A stretch of 34,209 nt of DNA, taken from the NCBI GenBank assembly GCA_018884025.1, contig JAHLFB010000190.1, positions 1 through 34,209 of the forward strand. The letters are read 5' to 3'. Below, piece by piece: positions 1-9,538 of this stretch (positions within the stretch are counted from its first letter, which is position 1; every line of letters begins with the position of its first letter). Made by a program: the position numbers and the translations under genes. Under the pieces are notes generated by a model. The model had not been told where the DNA came from. It saw nothing but the letters and a program-made list of their open reading frames with translations, and did no database searches. This DNA is from Candidatus Phocaeicola faecipullorum (GTDB taxonomy: Bacteria > Bacteroidota > Bacteroidia > Bacteroidales > Bacteroidaceae).

Positions 1-1328
1 GGCTGAACAACAGCGACTTGAATACGGTGGTACAGAACTATAACCAGATGCTGATTGAGCGCAAGCGCCTGCTGCGCACCTCGCACGAAGACAACCCTGC
101 CGTGCAGAGCCTGAATGCCAGCATCGAAGTAATGCGCAACAGCGTAATGGGCGCCATCCAGACCGCCGAAAAAGGCTTGCTTATCAACCGTCAGGCCCTG
201 CAGGCACAAACCCGCAAGTATGCCGGCAAGGTAAGCGATGCCCCCGTACAGGAAAAAGAATACCTCAGTATGTCGCGCCAGCAGGAAATCCAGGCCAACC
301 TCTACCTGATGCTGCTGCAGAAACGCGAGGAAAACAACATCACCCTGGCTTCCACGGCCAATAATGCCCGCGTCATCGACGAGCCTCTGGCAGGAGGACA
401 GATTTTCCCTACCCCTTCACAGACTTACATGATCGCCTTCGTATTAGGACTAGCCCTGCCTGTAGGCATGATTTTCCTCTGGGGATTGCTTCAGTTTAAA
501 ATCCAGACCCGCGGTGATGTAGAAAAAATTACACATCTTCCCATCGTGGGAGATATTCCGCTTACTCCAGAAACTAGCGAAGGCGCCATTGTAGTACGCG
601 AAAACCGCAACGAGCTGATGGAAGAAGTGTTCCGCTCGGTGCGTACCAACCTGCAATACATGCTTCAGGATGGACAGAAAGTAATCCTCTTCACTTCCAC
701 TACTTCTGGCGAGGGCAAGAGTTTCAACGCCGGCAACCTGGCCTGCAGCTTTGCCTTTATGGGCAAAAAAGTAATAATTGTAGGGCTTGATATCCGTAAG
801 CCTGGACTGAACAAGGTGTTCCACCTCTCCCATAAGGAAGCCGGTATTTCACAATACCTGTCCGACCCCGAGCACACCGATTTGCTTAGCCTATGTCAGG
901 CATCTACGGTATCACCCAACCTTTACATCTTACCTGGTGGCACCATCCCTCCCAACCCAACTGAACTGGTAGCCCGCCAGGCACTTGATGACGCTATCCA
1001 ACAGCTAAAAGCACATTTTGACTATGTGATATTAGACACTGCTCCTATCGGCATGGTGACCGACACCCAGCTTATCGCCCGCGTGGCTGATTTAAGCGTC
1101 TACGTATGTCGTTCCAACTATACCGCCAAGAGTGAGTTCAAATTAATCAATGAACTGCAGCAGAACGGCAAGCTGCCTCACCTCTGCGTATTGATTAACG
1201 GCATTGATATGAATAAACGTGAAACCGGCTCCTACTATGGCTATGGGAAATATGGCAAGTACGGACACTACGGATATGGGAAAAAATATGGTTATGGCTA
1301 CGGCTATGGTTACGGGAAAGAGAGATAA
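1..1328 (+). CDS. Wzc-type polysaccharide tyrosine kinase / chain-length regulator, C-terminal part (5' truncated by window edge)
   Basis: The reading frame is open from base 3, so the true start lies before the window; the TTG at 18 is not a convincing start. The visible part begins in a coiled Wzz/GNVR-like periplasmic region. A proline-rich stretch and one inner-membrane segment follow (about 427-500), then a cytoplasmic BY-kinase domain. Walker A (TSTTSGEGKS) lies near 692-722, the A' motif (GLDIRKPGL) near 783-810 and Walker B (YVILDTAPIG) near 1021-1050. The C-terminus (1230-1325) is a Tyr-Gly tail with 12 tyrosines, the expected autophosphorylation cluster. Proteins of this family control polymer length and export together with a Wza-type channel, which should be encoded upstream. 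Base composition is GC-rich up to the stop and then drops sharply, so this gene is conserved backbone next to the variable cassette. Confidence 0.95.
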   Translation, partial: LNNSDLNTVVQNYNQMLIERKRLLRTSHEDNPAVQSLNASIEVMRNSVMGAIQTAEKGLLINRQALQAQTRKYAGKVSDAPVQEKEYLSMSRQQEIQANLYLMLLQKREENNITLASTANNARVIDEPLAGGQIFPTPSQTYMIAFVLGLALPVGMIFLWGLLQFKIQTRGDVEKITHLPIVGDIPLTPETSEGAIVVRENRNELMEEVFRSVRTNLQYMLQDGQKVILFTSTTSGEGKSFNAGNLACSFAFMGKKVIIVGLDIRKPGLNKVFHLSHKEAGISQYLSDPEHTDLLSLCQASTVSPNLYILPGGTIPPNPTELVARQALDDAIQQLKAHFDYVILDTAPIGMVTDTQLIARVADLSVYVCRSNYTAKSEFKLINELQQNGKLPHLCVLINGIDMNKRETGSYYGYGKYGKYGHYGYGKKYGYGYGYGYGKER

Positions 1329-1398
1329 ACAAAAATGCTAAAAAAATAAAATACACCTCTAATTCAAACATCTTTAATAGAAAACAGACAAAAGACCA

Positions 1399-2943
1399 AT
1401 GTCAGAAACGCGCACAAGCAAAAGTTTAAAGAATGCAGAAGTTGCTTTAATCTTTTATTTTTTACAATTAATTCTAGGTTTTTTTTCTAGAAAGGTATTC
1501 TTTGATTATTTAGGTAGTGAAATTTTAGGATTAAATACTACTGCTTCCAATCTTTTAGGTTTTTTAAATTTAGCAGAACTTGGAGTTTCTACAGCCGTAA
1601 GTTTCTTTTTATACCAACCTTTATATGATAAAGACTACAAAAAGCTTAATAAATTAGTCTCGTTGCAAGGATGGATTTATCGCAATATAGCATTTTTCAT
1701 TATTATCGCGTCGGGGATTTTAATGTGTTTTTTTCCAGTAATATTCAAAAAATCACCATTACCAATATGGTATGCATATTTAACCTTTGGCATACTATTG
1801 TTTAGTTCTTTATTAGGATATTTCCGAAACTATAAACAAATAGTCCTTTATGCGGATCAAAAAGGATATAAAATACAAGAATATGTACAAGGTTCTACCA
1901 TCATCAAAACAATATTACAAATATTTACGATGATATATTTCCCATATCCATTTTTTTCATGGCTAATTTTAGAATTTATTGGAACAATATCCACTACTAT
2001 CCTATTAAACTATATAATTAAAAAGAATTATTCATGGCTTGACACCAAAGTATCTGAAGGGAAACAATACCTAAAAGAATACCCCGAGGTTCTAAAGAAA
2101 ACAGGACAAGCATTTTTTCATCGTATAGGATTTGTCATCTTAAATCAATCCAGCCCACTCATCATATATGCTTTTACAAGTCTAACAACTGTTGCCTTAT
2201 ATGGTAATTATATTCTTATAATAAACAAAATCGGTTCATTAATTAGTTCTATTTTCAGTAGCACAGGAGCTGCCATTGGAAATTTAGTTGCAGGTAAAAA
2301 CAAATCTCAGATAATTAAAGTTTTTTGGGAACTATATGATTCCCGCATGTGTATCTCAGCAATAGCTTTACTATGTCTCTATCACCTAACCAACCCATTT
2401 ATCACTATCTGGATAGGAAAAGAATATTGTTTAAGTAACACTTTTTTAATACTATACATTGCCCTCAATAGTATAAGTATGACAAGAGTTACAGTAGATG
2501 ACTATCTTGGTGCGCATGGATTATATAAAGATATTTGGGCACCTCTTGCTGAAGCAGGATTAAATATAGGTCTTTCAATCATTTTAGGTTTCTATTGGGA
2601 TTTAAACGGTATTATTATCGGCATCCTTATAAGTCAAATCATCATAATTAGCTTGTGGAAACCTTATTTTCTCTTTAAAGATGGGCTACACCTCAAGGTA
2701 AAAAACTATTTTTATCCTGCAATATATAGATACAGTATTACCATAGCTTTATTTATATTTTCTTGTTATATATTCAAACCACTACAATTAAATCATATAT
2801 CTACAGTTAAAGAATTTATAATTAATGCCCTAATAGTAGCATTAACTTGCCTCTTAATAGGGGCTTTCACTTTTTATCTTTTATTTCCAGGCACTAGAGA
2901 ATTTACTAAACGTGTCAAAAATATTATATCTAAAAAGATTTAA
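1399..2943 (+). CDS. Wzx-like polysaccharide flippase (MATE/MOP superfamily)
   Basis: This 514-residue protein is almost entirely hydrophobic, with about 12-14 membrane segments. Length and topology fit lipid-linked oligosaccharide flippases (polysaccharide biosynthesis protein family). Family-like features are an early motif around FLNLAELGVSTAVSF (residues 55-70) and a hydrophilic loop near residues 205-225. Its likely role is moving undecaprenyl-diphosphate-linked repeat units across the inner membrane to the Wzy-like polymerase at 9539-10738. It is the first gene of the AT-rich cassette, 70 nt after the kinase, with no clear terminator between them. A T8 run lies inside the gene at 1479-1486. 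The assignment to Wzx rests on topology and context; the substrate cannot be read from the sequence. Confidence 0.9.
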   Translation: MSETRTSKSLKNAEVALIFYFLQLILGFFSRKVFFDYLGSEILGLNTTASNLLGFLNLAELGVSTAVSFFLYQPLYDKDYKKLNKLVSLQGWIYRNIAFFIIIASGILMCFFPVIFKKSPLPIWYAYLTFGILLFSSLLGYFRNYKQIVLYADQKGYKIQEYVQGSTIIKTILQIFTMIYFPYPFFSWLILEFIGTISTTILLNYIIKKNYSWLDTKVSEGKQYLKEYPEVLKKTGQAFFHRIGFVILNQSSPLIIYAFTSLTTVALYGNYILIINKIGSLISSIFSSTGAAIGNLVAGKNKSQIIKVFWELYDSRMCISAIALLCLYHLTNPFITIWIGKEYCLSNTFLILYIALNSISMTRVTVDDYLGAHGLYKDIWAPLAEAGLNIGLSIILGFYWDLNGIIIGILISQIIIISLWKPYFLFKDGLHLKVKNYFYPAIYRYSITIALFIFSCYIFKPLQLNHISTVKEFIINALIVALTCLLIGAFTFYLLFPGTREFTKRVKNIISKKI

Positions 2944-2948
2944 TTGTA

Positions 2949-3053
2949 ACACTTATTAGTGTATATATGATGTACAAATATAGAACTTCGATACTAAAAT
3001 AACGAAATGAAGAATCTCAAAAACCAGATAAACACTTTTTCATTTTTAGTATC
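2949..3053. repeat. Inverted repeats in the wzx-GT2 gap
   Basis: The 131-nt gap after the flippase holds a small hairpin (ACACT, 4-nt loop, AGTGT, 2949-2962). It also holds a 10-bp inverted pair, GATACTAAAA at 2990-2999 and TTTTAGTATC at 3044-3053, separated by 44 nt. Neither has the GC-rich stem and T-run of a good terminator. They may be weak processing or regulatory structures, or chance in AT-rich DNA. No promoter element is visible in this gap. Confidence 0.3.
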
Positions 3054-3075
3054 AAAATCTAAAATAAAATAGCTT

Positions 3076-4101
3076 ATGAACAATAAAAATAGCATTACTC
3101 TTCCTTTGGTATCATTTATCGTGCCAGTATATAATGCTGAACAAACTATAGCAAAAGCAATCGATAGTATATTAAAACAAACAAGTTCCTCTTGGGAACT
3201 TATTTTAATAAATGACGGGTCAACAGATCTATCACTTAATATATGTAAACAATATAGCGATTTAGATGTGCGTGTAAAAGTATATAATTGTCCAAATCAA
3301 GGAGTTTCAATAGCTAGAAATACAGGAATAATAAATGCTAGAGGCAAATATATAACATTCATTGATAGTGATGACTGGATTGACACTAACCTATTAACTA
3401 ATCTTGAAAATAATTTAAAAGATGATATAGATTTGCTCTTTTATGGGTGCTGTACAGATTATATATTTGCTAATAAATTAAGCCATAGCCAAATAAAAAC
3501 CGTTCCTCAAACAATTCAGTTTAATTCAAATCAAATCGCTACTTATTGGGGGTATATGTTTAGAACATTAAATATGGAAAGTTGTTGGAATAAATTATTT
3601 AAAAAGGATATCATAATAAATAACAATATCTTCTTTAACAAGGATATGATTGTATTTGAAGACTTTGATTTTTTAATTAAATATATATATAGCATTAAAA
3701 ATAACATAATTATAATTCCATATATAGGATATCATTATAATTCTCCAATTTCATACAATCCTATTCAAAGGCGTAATAACAGAGATTTATATCCCTCAAT
3801 AAATATTGTCATAAACGATTTATCAATTTGGATTGAAAAACTAAACTTAAATCAATATGACAAAAACACCTTTTTTAGAATTCTAGTTGATAAATTTTTC
3901 CTTTTGACAAGCTATATAAAAATAATGTCATATAACCAATCCTGCATAAAATACATCAGGAATATTGCTAATAACGAAACTTTTCAACGATACAATGAAG
4001 GTATGTGTAAAGTAGGAGGAGGCTATTTCCGTCTTGCAAACAAATTTTTAAAAATAAAAGCTTATTATTTATACTTCTTATTATCAAAATATAAGAAATA
4101 A
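3076..4101 (+). CDS. Glycosyltransferase family 2
   Basis: This 341-residue protein has a GT-A fold N-terminus: SFIVPVYN at residues 13-20, LINDGSTD around 44-51 and the metal/nucleotide-sugar binding DSDD at 97-100. The NQGVSIARNTGI segment (74-85) is typical of GT2 enzymes that transfer hexoses in capsule synthesis. It should act at the cytoplasmic face of the inner membrane, adding one sugar to the lipid-linked repeat unit. The C-terminal half is Asn/Ile/Lys-rich and diverged, in keeping with the AT-rich composition of the cassette. Sugar specificity cannot be told. Confidence 0.92.
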   Translation: MNNKNSITLPLVSFIVPVYNAEQTIAKAIDSILKQTSSSWELILINDGSTDLSLNICKQYSDLDVRVKVYNCPNQGVSIARNTGIINARGKYITFIDSDDWIDTNLLTNLENNLKDDIDLLFYGCCTDYIFANKLSHSQIKTVPQTIQFNSNQIATYWGYMFRTLNMESCWNKLFKKDIIINNNIFFNKDMIVFEDFDFLIKYIYSIKNNIIIIPYIGYHYNSPISYNPIQRRNNRDLYPSINIVINDLSIWIEKLNLNQYDKNTFFRILVDKFFLLTSYIKIMSYNQSCIKYIRNIANNETFQRYNEGMCKVGGGYFRLANKFLKIKAYYLYFLLSKYKK

Positions 4102-4120
4102 AATCATCAGAACATAAAAT

Positions 4121-5104
4121 ATGATTAGACAAAACTGGATAGATTGGTCAAAATCGATTGGTATATATTTAGTCGTACTAGGGCATTGCTCATTCTTTAA
4201 TAAAGATATAGAAGGATTTATATATACATTTCATATGCCTTTATTTTTTATGATTTCTGGATATTTGTATAAAGATGAACTTATACCATTCACTTCTTTG
4301 TTTACAAAGCTAAAAAAACGGTTGCTTATACCATATTGTTCTATCAATATTATTGTTGCAATATGGGAACTAACAAAATTCATAACAAGAGGAAATAGTG
4401 AATACTTTCCTTTAATTAAAGAACAGATATATGGTACTATTTTAGGAATCCCAACAAAGATATTTTCGGGCCCTACCTGGTTTTTGTTATCACTATTTTG
4501 GTGTCATTTATTTATGTTTGCTTATATAAGAGTGAAGGACAAAGGTTGGACATCTTGTTTTTTAATCTTAATTCCTATTATTATGCTTTTCATTAAACTC
4601 AACCTAAATTATTCTTTATTTTATGGATTAGATACATTTCCATTAGCTATTTTATATTTTCTCACGATGTACAATTTAAAAAAATATTTCTCCCCAATAA
4701 GAAGAAAAAATAAAATCTATGATATCACATTAAGTATCTTACTTTTTATAATTACATTTTATATTTACAAAATTAATGGAAGCTCAAATCTAATACTATC
4801 TTCATTTGGCAAGAATTTTTTTATTGGATTTTTAGGAGCTTTAACAGGAACTTTTGGAGTATTTTTCATAGGGTATTCACTCAATCAATGTAAAAGTCAA
4901 TTTATAAAAAAAGTATCCAATGCTACAATTTTAATATTAGGTTTTCACATGACTTTAATGAACTTTATAGAACTCCACATTTATAGTTTCCAAAACAACA
5001 CAATATTAAATATTATCATATCTTTACTCATCGTAATTATCATATCGATTTTATTTCCATATATTGGAAAAACATTCCCAATACTAGTAGGATACAGAAA
5101 ATAA
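4121..5104 (+). CDS. Membrane acyltransferase family 3 (O-acetyltransferase), first of three
   Basis: This 327-residue protein has about 10 membrane segments. It opens with the acyltransferase-3 signature IDWSKSIGIYLVVLGH, whose conserved histidine is His22, followed by FHMPLFFMISGYLY. The small size without an SGNH tail resembles the fucose 4-O-acetylase (NolL-like) branch, which moves acetyl groups from cytoplasmic acetyl-CoA onto sugars. The gene starts 19 nt after the GT2 and ends 7 nt before a GT4, so it is co-transcribed. Together with 6280-7230 and 10740-11744 it suggests a heavily O-acylated glycan. The acceptor sugar is unknown. Confidence 0.92.
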   Translation: MIRQNWIDWSKSIGIYLVVLGHCSFFNKDIEGFIYTFHMPLFFMISGYLYKDELIPFTSLFTKLKKRLLIPYCSINIIVAIWELTKFITRGNSEYFPLIKEQIYGTILGIPTKIFSGPTWFLLSLFWCHLFMFAYIRVKDKGWTSCFLILIPIIMLFIKLNLNYSLFYGLDTFPLAILYFLTMYNLKKYFSPIRRKNKIYDITLSILLFIITFYIYKINGSSNLILSSFGKNFFIGFLGALTGTFGVFFIGYSLNQCKSQFIKKVSNATILILGFHMTLMNFIELHIYSFQNNTILNIIISLLIVIIISILFPYIGKTFPILVGYRK

Positions 5105-5111
5105 CACAATA

Positions 5112-6275
5112 ATGAATATATTATTTTATTTTGAGAATCAAATAAATCCACAGAGAGGTGGAACAGAAAGAGTAGCAGATAATATAGCTCAGGAACTAAA
5201 AAGACGAGGCTATAAGATATTCTATCTATCTCGAAGAAAAGTTAACGGAATTTATGATGTGCCTTGCTATTTCTTGCCTGACCAGAAAGGCAATACTCCT
5301 CTAAATTATTCCTATATAAAGAAAATAATAGAAGAACTTTCAATAGATATTATTATCAATGAAGGTGGCAATACTGAAGATATTTATCTATTTAGTAAAG
5401 AATATTTTTCAAATGTAAGAATAATTACACATTTACATTTTACTCCATTACTCCAATATAAATATTTTTATAGATCATTATATTTACCAATATCCATTTG
5501 TCATCCATTTTACTCAGCAATAAATATACTTAAATGGATAAAAGCCCCATTGAATAAATATAATCTTTTAAAGTACATAAAACAACGATATAAATATATG
5601 TACAATTATTCAGACAAGATAATACTACTAGCACCGTCATACATAATGGAATTCTGTAAAATTGCAAAAGTTGATTATCCTAATACTAAATGTATCTCCA
5701 TTTTTAATCCTAATACATTCCCTGATGTTTATGACAGTGATGAAAAAAAGAATATTGTCTTATTTGTCGGTAGATTAACATATGAGCACAAAAGGCTGGA
5801 TTATTTATTAAAAGTTTGGATAAAGGTTTACAAGAAAATTAAAAATTGGGACTTATACATTGTTGGGGATGGTCCCGACAAAGACCGGCTAATCAAATAC
5901 AGCCAACAAAACAATATACAAAACATTCATTTCGAAGGATCCAAAGATGTTGCTCCCTACTATAAGAAAGCTAAAATCTTATGTCTTACTTCAATTACTG
6001 AAGGTAGTCCTATGGTAATAATAGAAGCTATGCAAAATGGAGTAATCCCTATTACTTATAACACATTTTCAGCTTCTAAATATTTAATAGAGAATAAGGT
6101 AAACGGGTATATTATACCACCATTTGATGCAAATCAATATGCAAATACAATGATACAAATCATGAGCAATAATTGTTTATACGAGGAATTAAGTAAAGCA
6201 TGCAAAGATTCATCAAGTAGATATAATATAGAGACGATAGTAAATTCTTGGGAAAATCTCTTTCAAACAATATAA
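5112..6275 (+). CDS. Glycosyltransferase family 4 (GT-B), paralogue of 7227-8312
   Basis: This 387-residue protein has an acceptor-side N-terminal domain with INPQRGGTERV near residues 11-21. The nucleotide-sugar side follows: VGRLTYEHKRLD near 219-230 and the EX7E-type motif in EGSPMVIIEAM near 297-307. This is the standard retaining GT4 layout. The N-terminal INPxRGGxERV motif and the KNIVLFVGRLT segment are shared with the GT4 at 7227-8312, which points to a common origin. Each of the two genes follows an acyltransferase-3 gene. It probably adds one sugar of the repeat unit; donor and acceptor are unknown. Confidence 0.93.
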   Translation: MNILFYFENQINPQRGGTERVADNIAQELKRRGYKIFYLSRRKVNGIYDVPCYFLPDQKGNTPLNYSYIKKIIEELSIDIIINEGGNTEDIYLFSKEYFSNVRIITHLHFTPLLQYKYFYRSLYLPISICHPFYSAINILKWIKAPLNKYNLLKYIKQRYKYMYNYSDKIILLAPSYIMEFCKIAKVDYPNTKCISIFNPNTFPDVYDSDEKKNIVLFVGRLTYEHKRLDYLLKVWIKVYKKIKNWDLYIVGDGPDKDRLIKYSQQNNIQNIHFEGSKDVAPYYKKAKILCLTSITEGSPMVIIEAMQNGVIPITYNTFSASKYLIENKVNGYIIPPFDANQYANTMIQIMSNNCLYEELSKACKDSSSRYNIETIVNSWENLFQTI

Positions 6276-6279
6276 AAAT

Positions 6280-7230
6280 ATGAATCAAAGAAGTAAAAGT
6301 ATAGACATAGCTAAAGGGATAACAATTTTATGGGTCGTATGGATGCATATGAAAATGCCAAGTATATTATATGCATCTGTACAAATGCCTTTTTTCTTCT
6401 TTATTTCTGGAGCTTTATGGAATAATACAAATAACTTTCTCTCGTTCATACAAAAGAAATCTAAATCTCTATTGATACCAACAATATCTTTTGTCATATT
6501 AGCATATGTATTATTCTCCATAAAACATGAAAAATTCTTTACAGAATCAAGTCTATTATGGAAAATAGATTATTCAATAAAAGGAAGTATCACATGGTTT
6601 CTTATTGTTTTATTTATATTTAATATAATAGAATATTATGTAGAGAAATTTAATCTTATAAAGTTAGAAGTCATTATTTCTGTTTTATTATATCCATTAG
6701 GCGCATATTTATATGCAAAAAATTATTTTTCTATTATTCCAATAATTCCTTTAGCCCATATATTAGTATTTTGGATATACTACACTTTAGGAGCGTATAT
6801 GGGAAAGAAATTAATATATCAAATTAATATAGATAATAAAAGGTCAAAATATTTTTCAATAATAAGTTGCTTTGTAATATTATTAGTACATATTATACCA
6901 TGGAATAACAAAATATTATCACATATCTCATTCTATCTATATATTTTTCCTTATACATTATCTTATATATATTTATTGTTATATTTATGCAATAAATATA
7001 AGAATGTAAGATTATCTAAAAGCCTTAGCTATATAGGATGCAACTCTATTATAATATATTTAATCCATTGGCCACTATGGAATTATATCCTTCATGATTT
7101 TTCCAACAAAATTAACTGCTATTTTTTATACATAATCATGATATTTCTCCTTATATTGTCAATCATTATTGTAAATAAATATATACCATTCATTGTTGGA
7201 AAAAGCACAAATAAACAATCAAAAATATGA
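6280..7230 (+). CDS. Membrane acyltransferase family 3, second of three
   Basis: This 316-residue protein has about 10 hydrophobic segments. The family signature is at the N-terminus (SIDIAKGITILWVVWMH, conserved His23), followed by MPFFFFISGALW. It starts 4 nt after the preceding GT4, and its stop overlaps the next start (ATGA at 7227-7230), indicating translational coupling to the GT4. It resembles 4121-5104 in family and length but is well diverged, so the two probably modify different positions or sugars. Activity is inferred from the family. Confidence 0.9.
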   Translation: MNQRSKSIDIAKGITILWVVWMHMKMPSILYASVQMPFFFFISGALWNNTNNFLSFIQKKSKSLLIPTISFVILAYVLFSIKHEKFFTESSLLWKIDYSIKGSITWFLIVLFIFNIIEYYVEKFNLIKLEVIISVLLYPLGAYLYAKNYFSIIPIIPLAHILVFWIYYTLGAYMGKKLIYQINIDNKRSKYFSIISCFVILLVHIIPWNNKILSHISFYLYIFPYTLSYIYLLLYLCNKYKNVRLSKSLSYIGCNSIIIYLIHWPLWNYILHDFSNKINCYFLYIIMIFLLILSIIIVNKYIPFIVGKSTNKQSKI

Positions 7231-8312
7231 AATCAATATTGATATACTCACCACGTGAAATTAATCCTTCAAGAGGAGGAATAGAACGTGTAACTAATGG
7301 ATTAGCTTCTTTTCTTATAAAAAATGGACATAAAATAGTGTTCTTAGTTAATGAAAAAACCTCTGATGATGAATATACCCCTATAGCAGAACAATATTTT
7401 ATATCACACAATAAGTATGAAAGGAAAAAACAAGTATTAAATCTAATCAATAAATATAATATAAGTATTATCATAAACCAAGCTGGTTTTTTTTCTATAA
7501 TCAAAAGAAAAGAGTTACCCAATTACATTAAAATAATTTCTGTTATACATGATTCCTATTACGCTATGTATAAAATATTACCCTTCTCAAAACTTAGATT
7601 ATGGAAATGGAAATGGGTCATAAGTAAAATGCTGAAACAAACATATTTTGACAGTAATAAGGTAATACTATTCTCTGAAAAATTCATACCGGAGTTCCAA
7701 TTCTTTTATCCAAAAGCTTCTAAGGATAAAATAGAAATTATTCCTAATTTTAATGTATACGAGTCAGTAAACATTAAAGATAAGAAAAATATAGTTCTTT
7801 TTGTTGGTAGGCTTACAAGAATACATAAAAGAGTAGACCTATTATTAAAAATATGGTCACTGATCTATAAAGATTTTCCAGCATGGAAATTATTAATTGT
7901 AGGTAATGGCGAAGACAAATCTGCTTTAGAACAGATGGCTATAGACTTAAAATTAAAAAATTATTCATTTGAAGGGACACAAAATCCAACCCCTTATTAT
8001 CAAGAGGCATCAATATTTTGTATGACATCTGCTTTTGAAAGCTTTGGCATGGTATTAACAGAAGCAATGCAACATAAGGTAATTCCAATAGCATTTAATA
8101 GTTACTCTACCGCTTCGGAAATTATAAATACAGGACATGACGGTTACTTGATTAAGCCTTTCGATTTAGAAGATTATGCATCAAAACTTTCTTTTTTAAT
8201 GAATCATCCCGCTAAAAGAGATGAGATGGCAAAGAATGCTTATAATTCGGTTCAAAAATTCTCAATCAATACTATCGGTCAAAAATGGTTAAACCTAATA
8301 GATAGCTTATAA
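7227..8312 (+). CDS. Glycosyltransferase family 4 (GT-B), paralogue of 5112-6275
   Basis: This 361-residue protein has INPSRGGIERV near residues 11-21, VGRLTRIHKRVD near 193-204 and the EX7E-type motif in FESFGMVLTEAM near 270-281. These motifs match the GT4 at 5112-6275 closely, especially in the C-terminal donor-binding domain, while the middle of the protein differs. It overlaps the upstream acyltransferase by 4 nt and the downstream GT4 by 1 nt. A T8 run at 7487-7494 lies inside the coding region. It should add one sugar to the lipid-linked unit on the cytoplasmic side. Confidence 0.93.
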   Translation: MKSILIYSPREINPSRGGIERVTNGLASFLIKNGHKIVFLVNEKTSDDEYTPIAEQYFISHNKYERKKQVLNLINKYNISIIINQAGFFSIIKRKELPNYIKIISVIHDSYYAMYKILPFSKLRLWKWKWVISKMLKQTYFDSNKVILFSEKFIPEFQFFYPKASKDKIEIIPNFNVYESVNIKDKKNIVLFVGRLTRIHKRVDLLLKIWSLIYKDFPAWKLLIVGNGEDKSALEQMAIDLKLKNYSFEGTQNPTPYYQEASIFCMTSAFESFGMVLTEAMQHKVIPIAFNSYSTASEIINTGHDGYLIKPFDLEDYASKLSFLMNHPAKRDEMAKNAYNSVQKFSINTIGQKWLNLIDSL

Positions 8313-9526
8313 TGAATAAAGGTATATATATAGAAATCACTCCTTTCTTTCCTACCTCTGAATCTTTCAGAGGTCCATTTATCTATGATCAAGTAAAAGC
8401 AATTATAGATACGAATAAATTTGATAGAGTATTGGTTTTCAGGCCATGCAGTACAAACAACCCAACTAAAGATTACCAATATAAAGGTATAGAAGTACAT
8501 TACTTCCCCATCAAAACATTACCTGCTAACTTCTTTGTTTCATTATTTGATCAATGGAACATAAAATCTTTTCTATCTCGACTTGCTGAGGTAGGTGTAG
8601 ATATACAGGCAATCAAAGTAGCCCATTCACATGTTTCAAGAAATGGAATATATGCAAATGCATTAAAGGAAATAAATAATAATATTATTACCATTCTACA
8701 ACATCACGATTTAGATCCATATAACTTAATTCTAAGTAAAAAATCAAATTTCAGATTTAATCTTAGATTCAATTCAAAAAGAAACATAGAACTATTTAAC
8801 AAAATAGACCTACATATTGGGGTTAGTAATAATGTAATTGACAACCTTAAAAGTTTCCCATCACATGGAAATAATGAAACTTATGGGCCATATTTACAAG
8901 CGCTAAACAAAGTAAAGAATCTAAAATCTCCTGTTCTTAAGAAAACTTACGTTTTATATAACGGCGTAAATACTAACATTTTTCATCAGAAAAACATTCA
9001 AAAAGATAATATATTTACGATTGGATGTATCGGAAATTTCTTAGCTTTAAAATCTCAAATTACTTTGATTAAAGCAATAGACACTATTATAAAAACTAAT
9101 CAATCAGAAAAAATAAGAGTAATATTCATTGGGACTGGTGTATGTTTCAATGAGTGTGTAAAATATGTACACAAACATAATCTAAGTGATTATATATCAT
9201 TTAGAAAAGAAATTCAACATGAAAAACTAGCTGATTTCTATAATTCTCTTGATTTATTCATTTTGCCATCTATCTTTGAAGGTTTTGGATGTGTATTTAC
9301 AGAAGCTTATGCCTGTGGGGTACCTTTTATGGCATGTTATGGACAAGCAATAAGTGAGTTATTACCACAAAATGACTGGAACAAATGGCTTATACAACCT
9401 GGAAATTATCTTGAACTAGCAAATAGAATTTTAGAATACAAAGAAAAGCATTATAAGCAAACACTCAATCAGGATTATGATATCAATTCTTTAATAAAAA
9501 AATTTATCAAAGAATTAAATTTATAG
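8312..9526 (+). CDS. Glycosyltransferase family 4 (GT-B)
   Basis: This 404-residue protein lacks the usual glycine-rich N-terminal GGxE loop; it begins EITPFFPTSESFRGPFIYDQ instead. The C-terminal half is clearly GT4, with a YNGVNTNIF segment, FTIGCIGNF and the donor-binding motif EGFGCVFTEAYACG near residues 323-336. It starts on the last base of the previous stop codon and is followed after 12 nt by the polymerase gene. It probably transfers a sugar in repeat-unit assembly; the specificity is unknown. Confidence 0.9.
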   Translation: MNKGIYIEITPFFPTSESFRGPFIYDQVKAIIDTNKFDRVLVFRPCSTNNPTKDYQYKGIEVHYFPIKTLPANFFVSLFDQWNIKSFLSRLAEVGVDIQAIKVAHSHVSRNGIYANALKEINNNIITILQHHDLDPYNLILSKKSNFRFNLRFNSKRNIELFNKIDLHIGVSNNVIDNLKSFPSHGNNETYGPYLQALNKVKNLKSPVLKKTYVLYNGVNTNIFHQKNIQKDNIFTIGCIGNFLALKSQITLIKAIDTIIKTNQSEKIRVIFIGTGVCFNECVKYVHKHNLSDYISFRKEIQHEKLADFYNSLDLFILPSIFEGFGCVFTEAYACGVPFMACYGQAISELLPQNDWNKWLIQPGNYLELANRILEYKEKHYKQTLNQDYDINSLIKKFIKELNL

Positions 9527-9538
9527 TAACATACAAAG

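Noticed and set aside
1..3075. Invertible (phase-variable) capsule promoter flanked by inverted repeats
   Set aside because: No long inverted-repeat pair flanking a promoter is visible; such a switch, if present, would lie before the window. The GATACTAAAA pair is short and encloses no promoter.
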